From assembly GCA_016794365.1 (NCBI GenBank), contig JAEUKB010000021.1:144924-208923 (forward strand): a DNA stretch of 64,000 bases, in the 5' to 3' direction. The stretch is from Myxococcales bacterium (GTDB lineage: Bacteria; Myxococcota_A; Polyangia; Palsa-1104; JAEUJZ01). Positions within the stretch are counted from its first letter, which is position 1. Each line of letters begins with the position of its first letter. This document shows, piece after piece, positions 26,301 to 32,845 of the stretch. Under the pieces are notes generated by a model. It saw only the letters and a program-made list of their open reading frames with translations, was not told the origin of the DNA and made no database searches. Both the position numbers and the translations under genes were made by a program.

Positions 26301-26962
26301 GACAGAGAGACAAGCTGTTCTGCATGCTGGGCCAGCCTTTCCAGCGAGACGATCAGCGACGCGAGATCCGGGCTTCCTTGCCCCGCTTGCCACATGAGCG
26401 ACGCCGACCACAGCAGATCCTTTCCGTCGCTGCTTGCAGCCAGCGTATCCGCCGCCCGCGAAAACAGACCTTGGACCGTCAGCAGCAGCGCGTAAAGTCG
26501 CGGCGACAGTCCCTCGGCGAGCAGCGTCTGCGCAACGTCCAGCTCGCCTCGCCACAGCAGGATCTCACCCAGCTCGGTCTTTTCGTCGCTGCTCGAGTGG
26601 CGAATCACCCAGTCGGTGTAGTCAGACAGCGCCGTGCTCTGCGCCTGGCCGTCGAGTGCTGCTTGCAGTCGCAGCGCCGACGCCACCGGATGATGAACCG
26701 ATCCAAGCAGCGCCAGTGCCGCATCGACTTTGCCCTGACCGTCCCACAGAAGCAGCGCCATACGAACGGCTTGCTCGGCATGATCCGACGGATCTTGGGC
26801 TTCGCTCAGCTCGGCAATCAGCAGCGCGAGCAGATCGTCGAGGACCGGCTGCGCACTCTGACCGACCAGAGCCTGCAATCGCACCTCGGGAGATGGAGAC
26901 TGAGCAGACTCAGCTTTGGTGGAACCCGTCGGCTCTGCCTGCGGACCAGCGCTTTCTGTCAT
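20339..26962 (-). CDS. giant tetratricopeptide-repeat protein (2207 residues)
   Basis: A very long alpha-solenoid with no signal peptide or membrane segment. Canonical TPR units can be read through most of the chain, e.g. YYEAAVRTSAACLPALHSL, AIEYYERALSVDKDCLPAHR and RGQVQLQYLQQVDDALVSY. The middle (residues 600-1500) has the most regular 34-residue spacing, and the first 500 residues are more divergent. The last 250 residues are less repetitive (RSGGYRGSLSEELRQRLLVPG, then GQMLDALRGGYATLLRL) and may be a separate domain. It has Ala/Leu/Gln-rich helices and few Cys. A TAAACT hexamer lies 10 nt before the ATG, so the gene may have its own leaderless promoter in addition to read-through from the AAA+ gene 79 bp upstream. 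It probably scaffolds a large complex; no partner is known. Confidence 0.88.
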   Translation of the reverse strand: MTESAGPQAEPTGSTKAESAQSPSPEVRLQALVGQSAQPVLDDLLALLIAELSEAQDPSDHAEQAVRMALLLWDGQGKVDAALALLGSVHHPVASALRLQAALDGQAQSTALSDYTDWVIRHSSSDEKTELGEILLWRGELDVAQTLLAEGLSPRLYALLLTVQGLFSRAADTLAASSDGKDLLWSASLMWQAGQGSPDLASLIVSLERLAQHAEQLVSLSSLPGMVLKLRATEQHLACLPAYGPAQWQLLNERFVQLGGDSALHGPSPSVELLVTALELATASMNAQVMADQAVDLLVQIHQVFAATPTLAAQVCQHLVERRTAQQLERLGRYSDAAAFWQHQANRLLEALPAPAAETEIDQWNRALAIAHLYRAVECLTLAVRQSGDEARSEAIRLSTRLIGFGVVDEVLALRIAGLLHQGSDRRQVCDWLRSCAQACPQAHPDRAILLVHAARAAEALQSADRDASLSLPIVSDRATMHTLARQFRRRAELPKLLAVYRAMSDASTTDSDGAMLASTYASIAAALAVCLLPEELSEPILGETTVEGLIRNLQLAAEPFADGPGGLLVAATRVLTCQRFDRGGELLDALVMLLNGIQSPRNKLRVLKQLGHHATEAGDLQRAEVSYQEVLERDPSDVVAMHALARLLQQRGDTHQAIELLKTAVEAALTLGGDPGIAQPTTMAMLSPRKLGLGESNAPVGAQAAALLACELGALFEQQAQAGAPKALTEALTAYEGALRRDPRCRPAARALVSLYRALDRKTEQLTAMRRLLPLLRDDSQRLTLLVEMGQLAELQAKQLGPELAPALIEQAIDAFSEALTLDPSHESAIGSLVSLCQLDGRYGLIAETLERAPKTPTFLRTLCDAYQQLGQPDGLARTLEDLLPLLVNPQEVLSTLRQLAELYQRLERPTDEIRIWERIYELSPELILGDTKILLQLEQRYGANGRHIDQANLLRRALTRFESVLTLDGEQLEHKRQLLLRLGQVQRESLQASSEAILTFEKVLSSFSDEKIALAALTGLYGQTEQYAQQRRTLTSLLKHVQEPIERSRYLFQLGELLDKLGEADDAYRLYGEAFFLDPSNRAAFTAYERTCYRRQQWPDALKIYETALRLIETQKTRSYRPADLHLRRGQVQLQYLQQVDDALVSYTKALESDAENDATQATLERIYAGRNQWKELLTAYERRAQLVRDDSKRVEILRRAARVATAKLRDVIEAVRFYEKLHAVDPTDAESLDALEHHYESTRDFEKLVALLSTRVTLANEEQQIIALHMRIGLLCEEGLRDHDRAISAYRQVVEAQPTHREALDAMARLLEANERWTELIEVTRRQIRLVTDRQHKALLYFKCGSVTEAKFGKEDEAIRYYEAAVRTSAACLPALHSLRDIYVRREDYARVTQTLELESKLWTEPKEQAGILAHIGQIYLDKLRQPERAIEYYERALSVDKDCLPAHRALFHVYYERGDFYRTYQTGQVLLVRAAREGEPAERSSFHAKRAHAASKVGELRVACESVVLALEIWPENMAALGLLVPLCLQTDTGFDLAPTCRELEKQYRRRNMVQQLALLLCAQAALAERAGESEAAETLLSEALRQKPDESQVIELVAAAYTRLARWDAAVSLLQSFIDRLRQAADSSLLPTIARSELLLAGLYSEVLLQPESSIKLLRQCIDVSARPDSSVPEPTVWRARYMLSQELFRIGRYLEARTEIDELLTQVQPEGVARVSPSVLCRYSDYQGRILESLGDMTGAQQAYLKAIDLDPTYAPPVLQLARWGVLTGNREQAEALLRDAIERASERPIGSPVDERGSEIFLRRGLARLLSASDPQAAVVEYQRLVDLSADDNLMLPLCFDLTSPAGPPLLWDGKDDRISLAEVQLHSIGDTHQAEQALQFVLDQDLRCAAAYPLLSEVYDRRNEQVRARRVRTVSALLGYTPTEKRPQRSGGYRGSLSEELRQRLLVPGTLRGSLTVDLLQAMVPGLLKLFPPTWPWPVETTPAAKVPDSGFQSAISEVLRLFSVEAEVVIAHQVPGTALALELPTGRKVALLDQSVLAMADSERRFLLGQMLDALRGGYATLLRLSPSELLQTSRLMSMLLLPPAEQPPESREFFQLLPKRSQQVFERAAQSRPPQTVVEVVSSFGLCSERAGLLAADDIATAVQVMVRLQGDDAAALSDVPSGLVLGLAPNGSELVRYFLSDTFHELTQTLREPSRL

Positions 26963-27041
26963 GGATTCGGCGAGTTTATCACATCGTCGCCGCCGAACAT
27001 ACTGGGGGAATCAGTCGTGATTTCGTCGGAGTCAGCGTGCG

Positions 27042-29267
27042 CTACATTCGAGATTTTCCCTCGGAGCTTTCTCGGCCCGATGTTCCCGAAAGCGCTGAGA
27101 AGCCGCTGGTAGCGACGCGTCCGCCTCGCGAAATCAGGCGACCCATGTCTTCCATTTCCAGCGACGCTGACCGACGGAGAAGCTGCATATTGATGGGCGA
27201 GCTGGCATCCGCCGCGAGGAAGGCCGCGCGCAGCACCGCATTTTTGATATAGCCGCCGGAGATCTCGTATTCCTTCGCCAGCGCCTTCCAGTTGATGTCC
27301 TTTGCCCACGGTGCGTTCGGCGGCAGCATCGATTTCCACAGCCGCTCTCTCTCGGGTGGCTCGGGAATTTCCATGTGCAAGTGCAGCGTCAGACGGCGCT
27401 GAAGCGCTTCATCGAGAGACGCTTCCTTGTTCGTCGTCATGACGACGACGCCGCTGTACTGTTCCAGACGCTGGAGCAAGTAGTTCACCGCCAGGTTTCC
27501 GTACCGATCGTTCGAGGTCTTCACCTCGGTACGCTTGGCAAACAGCGAGTCCGCTTCGTCGAACAAGAGCACTGCGTGCGCACGCTCGGCTGCGTCGAAG
27601 ACTTTGGCCAGCTGCTTTTCCGTCTCACCGACCCACTTGCTGACGACCTGCGCCAGGTCCACCTGATACACATCCAGGTCGAGCGCCTGCGCAATCAGCC
27701 CCGCCAGCATCGTCTTTCCCGTGCCCGGCGGACCCGAAAACAGCGCGATCATGCCTTTGCCATAGCCGACGCGCTGACCGAATCCCCAGTCGGAATAGAC
27801 GCGATACGCGTACTTGCTGCGACCGATGAACTCGCGAATGCGTGCGATGTCTTCGTCGGGAAGCACCAGATCGTCCCAGCGCGCTGTGACGGAGATCCGC
27901 TTGGCCATGTCACCCAGATCGTTGCGCAGCCGACGGTCAATGCCCGAGCGAAGCTGATCGTGACTGATCGTTCCCGACGGACTGAGCGCTGCCAGCTCGC
28001 GCGCTTCTGCGCCCGTGTCGATGATCTCTCCCGGTGCCAAGTGAAACGCTCGCGCAATGCTCTCCAGGTGCAGATCTTCGGCGCGAATCGAATCGGGAAT
28101 GACGCGCTGCCACAGCACCAGTCGAGCGGGCTCCGGCGGATTGGCCAGATGCACTTCCTGCAAGCTGTGGTCGATGGTCAGTCGCGGCGGAACAATCGCT
28201 TCAACCCCGAGCACCAGCATCGATGGATACGCGGCAATCCGTTTCACCAGCTCGCGCCCGTTGTCGTTGAGCAGCTCTCCTCGCAGCGGTCCGATGTACA
28301 GCACCGCGCCACGCAGCAGCGCCTCTCGCTGTGCCCGTCGCAGCAGATCATCGAGCGCACCTTGCTCTGCCTGCGTAGGATCGAAGCACAGAAGCGGTCG
28401 GCCCGTGTACGCTGCGATGCGCGACGCCAGCTCTCGCTTGCCGATGCCTTTGGCGCCCCAAAACAGCAGCCACGGCATGTGAGTGATCTGCTGCTGCTGC
28501 GTCGCTTGCTCAGCCATGGCGCACAGTCGCTCGGCTCTCTGACGAAGCTCGTCCGACAGCACCAGATCGTCCAGCCGCTTGGCTCCGCGCTGAATCCGCG
28601 ACGTCTTCGCCAGCGCCGGAGCCAGCTCGGCCCGACCGCACAGCGCCGACAGCACGTCGAACGTCGGCATGATCGCCCGATAGTTTACCGAGCTATAGCC
28701 TTCCATCGAGTCCGACGAGATCACCTGCACCATTCGCCACGCGAGCAGCGGTCGCTCTGGATCGAGTGCATCGAGCAGCTGAAGCCGATCACTGCGCCGT
28801 AGCTGATAAAGCTGTGCGACGAGCGAAAGATCGACACCACGACGGCTCGGCGTGCCACGCAGCAGCGAAAACACGTCCGACAGCGGCGCGTCGATGTGCG
28901 GTGACATTGCAACCACCAGCGTCTCGACTTCCAGCGGCGACAGCCCTAGGTTTTCGATCATCCGTCCGATCGGTGCTGCTCGACGGAGAGCGTATAGCGT
29001 GCTCTCGACCTCGGTGATCGCACGCGACAGCTCGGCTTCGTCCATCGGACCGCTCGACACACCACCACGAGCTGCGCGACGAGCCGTAAAGATGCCTTCC
29101 ACTTCCGCCAGCGCCGGATTGTCGGGCTGAGGCCGAAGCTGGGCGCGCTGGAACTGGCGAAGGCATCGCTCGGCGACCAGCCACATTCGGTTTAGCTCGG
29201 CAGCGAGCCACTGCTCGGCGGCTTGACGCTCCAACTCGGGTGTTGCTGCGCTCATCGGCGACGTCAT
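27042..29267 (-). CDS. AAA+ ATPase with one degenerate and one active ATPase module
   Basis: This 741-residue protein contains two AAA+ modules after a helical N-terminal region. Module 1 (about 255-400) is decayed: Walker A is GAKGIGKRE, with Arg replacing Ser/Thr, and no Walker B Asp-Glu is visible. Module 2 (about 455-735) is intact: Walker A FSGPPGTGKTML (about 507), Walker B VLLFDEADSLFAK (about 567), sensor 1 VVVMTTNKE, and an arginine-finger region in EALQRRLTLHL. The overall form recalls the AAA+ proteins that sit in contractile-injection-system loci, but no sheath, tube or baseplate gene is in this window. ATPs at module 2 would drive remodelling or unfolding. A Shine-Dalgarno (AAGGAG) directly abuts the ATG at 29267; an in-frame ATG at 29255 would have 12-nt spacing. 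It is 30 bp behind the charged protein gene. Confidence 0.85.
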   Translation of the reverse strand: MTSPMSAATPELERQAAEQWLAAELNRMWLVAERCLRQFQRAQLRPQPDNPALAEVEGIFTARRAARGGVSSGPMDEAELSRAITEVESTLYALRRAAPIGRMIENLGLSPLEVETLVVAMSPHIDAPLSDVFSLLRGTPSRRGVDLSLVAQLYQLRRSDRLQLLDALDPERPLLAWRMVQVISSDSMEGYSSVNYRAIMPTFDVLSALCGRAELAPALAKTSRIQRGAKRLDDLVLSDELRQRAERLCAMAEQATQQQQITHMPWLLFWGAKGIGKRELASRIAAYTGRPLLCFDPTQAEQGALDDLLRRAQREALLRGAVLYIGPLRGELLNDNGRELVKRIAAYPSMLVLGVEAIVPPRLTIDHSLQEVHLANPPEPARLVLWQRVIPDSIRAEDLHLESIARAFHLAPGEIIDTGAEARELAALSPSGTISHDQLRSGIDRRLRNDLGDMAKRISVTARWDDLVLPDEDIARIREFIGRSKYAYRVYSDWGFGQRVGYGKGMIALFSGPPGTGKTMLAGLIAQALDLDVYQVDLAQVVSKWVGETEKQLAKVFDAAERAHAVLLFDEADSLFAKRTEVKTSNDRYGNLAVNYLLQRLEQYSGVVVMTTNKEASLDEALQRRLTLHLHMEIPEPPERERLWKSMLPPNAPWAKDINWKALAKEYEISGGYIKNAVLRAAFLAADASSPINMQLLRRSASLEMEDMGRLISRGGRVATSGFSALSGTSGRESSEGKSRM

Positions 29268-29297
29268 CTCCTTACAACGGTTGCAAGCTCAGCGCGG

Positions 29298-29855
29298 TTA
29301 TTTGCCGTCGGTCTGAGTCTTCTTGGGAACAACTGGATCTGGTTTGCCTCGACGACGACGACGCGGATTGCTACCGCCCCAGTCGATGCCATCGTCGCTG
29401 CTTGGATGTACATCGAAGTCCCCCGCCGAGATCTTGGTATTGGGCACGAAATCACCTTCGATTCCCGTCGCAAACAGATCGTCGGGCTCTCGGTGTCTTG
29501 GCTCTGCGTAGCGCATGCCGGTCTTGCGATCCACCGGCGTCGAGGTCTTTTGCTTTTTCAGCGAATCCGTCGGCGGCTTGTCTTTCCGTTCGACCAGATG
29601 ATGAAAGAGCTGCTCGACCGCATCCTTGGTCGGCTCGCTCTGCTTCGGCAAGTTCGCCAGCTGCGACTCCGAAAACGCATCGCCTTTGAGCGTATCGTGA
29701 AGCCGCACCGCCTCGACACGCTGGCTTTCCGCGATGATTTTCTGGGCTTGCTGGTGAACCTGCGCGGCCTCGTTTTCACGCGAGGGCTCTCGCAGCTCTT
29801 CTTTTTTCTCGAAGAGTTCTTGCTCCCGGCGAAGCTGCTCTTCGTGAGTTGGCAT
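29298..29855 (-). CDS. charged coiled-coil protein, function unknown
   Basis: A 185-residue hydrophilic protein rich in Glu, Lys, Gln and Arg. Residues 3-50 form a likely coiled coil (EEQLRREQELFEKKEELREP, then AQKIIAESQRVEAV); the C-terminus is disordered with a basic patch (NPRRRRRGKPDP). There is no signal peptide, Cys or known domain. ATG at 29855 is preferred over the frame extension to 29894, because GAGG sits near it and the coiled coil starts immediately. It is the first gene of the six-gene minus-strand block, 30 bp before the AAA+ gene, so it may be an adaptor of that ATPase. This is inferred from position only. Confidence 0.6.
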   Translation of the reverse strand: MPTHEEQLRREQELFEKKEELREPSRENEAAQVHQQAQKIIAESQRVEAVRLHDTLKGDAFSESQLANLPKQSEPTKDAVEQLFHHLVERKDKPPTDSLKKQKTSTPVDRKTGMRYAEPRHREPDDLFATGIEGDFVPNTKISAGDFDVHPSSDDGIDWGGSNPRRRRRGKPDPVVPKKTQTDGK

Positions 29856-29974
29856 CCTGGCCTCGGCTCGCGCAGTCACGACAAACTGCCGCAAACGTTA
29901 CTATCGCCCAGATCGGCTGCCTATACAACCTTCGCCGTGGCTTGTTTCGTCGCAGCGGTATGTTAGGTTGCGAC

Positions 29975-31297
29975 ATGTTCCGACAAAGGCGGCTGCTGTG
30001 GTTTTGGGTCGGTTTCGGTGCGCTTGTGGCCTCTTTGTGGTTCGCTCGTCCAGCGGATCGCGCTGCACTGCCACTGTCCGACGCAGAAGATCGCTATTTT
30101 TCTAACCTGCAAGCGACGCTGCGTCGCGTATCGGGCCTGCCGTGTGCGGCGATTGATCTCGACCGGCTCGATCACAACCTCAAACAGGCGCAGTCCGCAC
30201 TGTCGAGCGAGCAGCGTCTGCGGATTGTCGTCAAGTCACTGCCGTCGCTGGGACTTTTGCGCTACATCTTGCAAAAGACCGGAACGCGCTCGCTGATGGT
30301 GTTTCATGCGCCCCAGGTTCCGCTGCTGCTGCGCGAGCTAAAAGACCTGGGTTCGATCGATGTTCTCCTCGGGAAACCGGCACCTGCCGAAGCTGCGTAC
30401 CAAGTGATCAGCGCCTATCCCGACGCTGCCCAGCAGGTTTCCTGGCTGATCGACGACGGAAATCGGCTCTCGGCGTATCGCGAGGTTGCACGCAAGACCG
30501 GGCGAGTGCTCAGCGTCAGCATCGAGCTAGATGTCGGCCTTCATCGTGGCGGGATTCGTTCCGACGAAGAGCTACGCACAATGATCTCTCAAATTGCGGC
30601 TGCCCCGTCAGAGCTTCGCTTTGCAGGCTTTATGGGCTACGACGGTCACGTTCCGCACGCACCGGGGCTGCCAAAGAAATCGGCGCTCCACACTGCGCTC
30701 GTCGAAGTTCAGACGCGCTATCAGCACTTTGTAGACGTGGCCAAGGCCGCTCAGCCGGACTGGTTTTCTGCTTCGTCGCGCAAGCTCGTTTTCAACAGCG
30801 GAGGCAGCAGGACGCTGCCGATGTATGCCGGACTTCCGACGGTGGTAAACGATCTTGCGATGGGCTCTGGCCTGCTGCGTCCGGCCAGCTTTGACGACGA
30901 AGCACTGGCTGCGTTTTTGCCTGCGCTGTGGCTCGCCGTGCCGGTGCTCAAGAAGCAAGCGGAACCGCCGCTGCCGTTTCTCGACGGAATGTGGGGACTT
31001 TTGCGGCTGTGGGATCGCAACCTAGCCGTCGGTTACTTCTTGTATGGCGGAACCTGGGACGCGCCGATTGTCTATCCGACGGGACTGCGCGCAGGCTGGT
31101 TTCACGACGGGCCGATTCGCAACCTGCTGCCCAATCAGCAGCTGTTGACCGGCTCAACGCGCGTCGTCGCTGAAGTCGGTAGCTTCGTGATCCTTCACCC
31201 GAGAGAAGCCGACAACTTTGCCGCGCTGTCAGACCTGTATGCGATACGAAATGGCCAGGTTGAAGCGCACTGGCAGCCCCTCTCGGTGCTCAACTGA
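29975..31297 (+). CDS. PLP-dependent alanine-racemase-fold (DSD1/D-threonine-aldolase-like) enzyme, membrane-anchored
   Basis: The 440-residue product starts with a hydrophobic segment (RLLWFWVGFGALVASLWFA, about 6-24), either a signal anchor or an uncleaved signal peptide. An alanine-racemase N-terminal barrel follows: AIDLDRLDHNLKQAQ, then RIVVKSLPSLGLL, whose Lys is the expected PLP Schiff-base residue, LDVGLHRGGIRSDEEL, and FAGFMGYDGHV. The family acts on D-amino acids or beta-hydroxy amino acids (D-threonine aldolase, D-serine dehydratase), but the C-terminal metal-binding His/Cys pair of those enzymes is not recognisable by eye, and the substrate is open. ATG at 29975 was chosen (another at 29960). 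It precedes the nucleotidase gene by 258 bp. Confidence 0.75.
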   Translation: MFRQRRLLWFWVGFGALVASLWFARPADRAALPLSDAEDRYFSNLQATLRRVSGLPCAAIDLDRLDHNLKQAQSALSSEQRLRIVVKSLPSLGLLRYILQKTGTRSLMVFHAPQVPLLLRELKDLGSIDVLLGKPAPAEAAYQVISAYPDAAQQVSWLIDDGNRLSAYREVARKTGRVLSVSIELDVGLHRGGIRSDEELRTMISQIAAAPSELRFAGFMGYDGHVPHAPGLPKKSALHTALVEVQTRYQHFVDVAKAAQPDWFSASSRKLVFNSGGSRTLPMYAGLPTVVNDLAMGSGLLRPASFDDEALAAFLPALWLAVPVLKKQAEPPLPFLDGMWGLLRLWDRNLAVGYFLYGGTWDAPIVYPTGLRAGWFHDGPIRNLLPNQQLLTGSTRVVAEVGSFVILHPREADNFAALSDLYAIRNGQVEAHWQPLSVLN

Positions 31298-31403
31298 CCC
31301 GTTCCAAGCTGAGCGGTTGACCAACTGAAAGCAAAGCGCGAGGCCCAGCCGCGAAGAGGAACCAGCGAGCAAAGCGATGAGAATCCCCACAAACCTGCGA
31401 AAG

Positions 31404-31504
31404 CTGCAAAAACTACAATTAGTAACCAAGATTCTGCAAAAATCTAACCCTACCTGTAGGATTTTGGGGTACTTCTTAGCTCGTCTGTAGCCGCGCTCGC
31501 GGCT
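31404..31504 (+). promoter_or_regulatory. AT-rich upstream region with direct and inverted repeats
   Basis: In the 258-bp space before the apyrase-like gene, CTGCAAAAA occurs twice, at 31404 and 31434, with starts 30 bp apart (about three helical turns). Two inverted repeats with the same CT spacer follow: CCTAC-CT-GTAGG (31449-31460) and AGCCGCG-CT-CGCGGCT (31489-31504). The stretch 31390-31470 is clearly AT-rich against its surroundings. These look like regulator sites; no known operator consensus is matched. Confidence 0.4.
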
Positions 31505-31555
31505 GCCTGCCAGCCTCTGCGTTGTTTGGCTCAATCCCTGCTTTCAGGAGGCGAC

Positions 31556-32821
31556 ATGCGTCCGCGTCCACTCCGCCTATTTTCAACGGTTCCCATCGTC
31601 TGTTTGCTGACGCTGCTTGGATTTCCGGAGGATGGCCGCTTGGGCCAGCCCAGTCGTGCGTCGGATCGTACCGAGTCTGTTCACTTGATCCTTGATCTCG
31701 GCTCGTCGGGAACTCGCTTTTGTATGTATCCAGTGTCCGTCGAACGAACCGATCAGTCATCCGATCGCAAGCGCTGTCGTGTCAGCTCTCCCAATCCGGT
31801 CTGCGTCAAGATGAGCGGCGGAATTGCTGCGCTGGTCCGTGGTCACTCTGCCGAAGAGGTTCCGTCGATGGTGCTTCCCAAGCTGCGGCAAGCGTGGGAT
31901 GCGCTCGGCGACGCGCACAAGAAGGGCAATCCGCAGCTTCGTGAGCGAATCCAAGGTGTGGTGGCGCTTGGAACCGGCGGATTTCGCAACCCGAGCACCA
32001 ATCTCCCCGACGAGCGACGCGAGTTTCAGGCGGTCTGGGCCGAGATTGCGCGGTTCTTCAAAGACGAAGTCAAGCAGCAGCATGTGGTGGCGCGGACGAT
32101 CAGCGGACTTGATGAAGCGCGGCTCGCGTGGCTCGGGGTTTCGCAGCAAGTTCCCGCGTCGGTGGGCGACAGCTTTGCGATCATCGAAGTGGGCGGTGCA
32201 TCGATCCAGTTTGCGACGAGCGGACGCAGCCTCGATTATCAAGATCTCTATGCCGCCAGTGAGTATCGCGGTCAGGACTACGTGTTTCACAAGTTCGCAC
32301 CGCCAAACGGTCCGACGGCGCTGGGCTTCGATGCTTGCTTTTCTCCCGAGGATCGCTCGCGTCAAGACGGCCCGGCTTGTATGGCGTTTTTGCGCGCCAA
32401 TGTGTTTTCCGGCAGCTCGATCAACCAGCTTGCCTATCACTTCCCGCCGCGCAGGCTGTACGGACTGGGCGCTCCGTGGCTGGGTATTTTTTCGGACTAT
32501 CCGTCGGCACCACCGTGGCCGCCGAAGCTGGATACGTCGTACAGTCCGAAGCTGTCGCCGGGAAACCTGGCGCGACTGGCTGAAAAGGTCTGCAAGCTCA
32601 GCGACGAAGAAATCGGTTCATTTGCGCCGAATGCGTTCGATCTTCGTAAAAATTCAGCGACGGGGGAAAGCTCTGGCAAGGCTTGCTTCACGCTGTCGTA
32701 TCACGCCGGATTTTTGGAATCGGTGGCAATGATCTCGCAAGACGCTGCGCTGCTTCCCGGTGGTGACGATCAATGGGCGCGTGGCGCAGCAGTGACGCAC
32801 GAGTTCTTTCCCGATTGCTAG
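31556..32821 (+). CDS. GDA1/CD39-family nucleoside-triphosphate diphosphohydrolase (apyrase-like), exported
   Basis: The 421-residue protein shows the apyrase conserved regions of the ecto-NTPDase family in order: ACR1 as ILDLGSSGTRF (about 46-56), ACR2 as ALGTGGFRNPS (about 140), ACR3 as ISGLDEARLAWLGV (about 184), and ACR4 as IIEVGGASIQF (about 212). These bind the phosphate chain and Ca/Mg, and hydrolyse nucleoside tri- and diphosphates. The ATG at 31556 is fixed by a perfect AGGAGG 4 nt upstream. A hydrophobic N-terminus (VPIVCLLTLLGF, about 12-24) indicates export, and the Cys-containing segments would suit a periplasmic fold. Bacterial members are few (Legionella has virulence-linked ones). 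It is 24 bp from the epimerase gene, probably co-transcribed. Confidence 0.86.
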   Translation: MRPRPLRLFSTVPIVCLLTLLGFPEDGRLGQPSRASDRTESVHLILDLGSSGTRFCMYPVSVERTDQSSDRKRCRVSSPNPVCVKMSGGIAALVRGHSAEEVPSMVLPKLRQAWDALGDAHKKGNPQLRERIQGVVALGTGGFRNPSTNLPDERREFQAVWAEIARFFKDEVKQQHVVARTISGLDEARLAWLGVSQQVPASVGDSFAIIEVGGASIQFATSGRSLDYQDLYAASEYRGQDYVFHKFAPPNGPTALGFDACFSPEDRSRQDGPACMAFLRANVFSGSSINQLAYHFPPRRLYGLGAPWLGIFSDYPSAPPWPPKLDTSYSPKLSPGNLARLAEKVCKLSDEEIGSFAPNAFDLRKNSATGESSGKACFTLSYHAGFLESVAMISQDAALLPGGDDQWARGAAVTHEFFPDC

Positions 32822-32845
32822 TCGCGTGGTTCCATAGACAGTCAG

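Noticed and set aside
27375..28802. 475-codon plus-strand frame
   Set aside because: Antisense to the AAA+ gene, with a His/Arg/Gln-rich shadow translation.
27042..29267. Contractile injection system locus
   Set aside because: Only an ATPase of the type seen in such loci is present; no sheath, tube, spike or baseplate gene is in the window.
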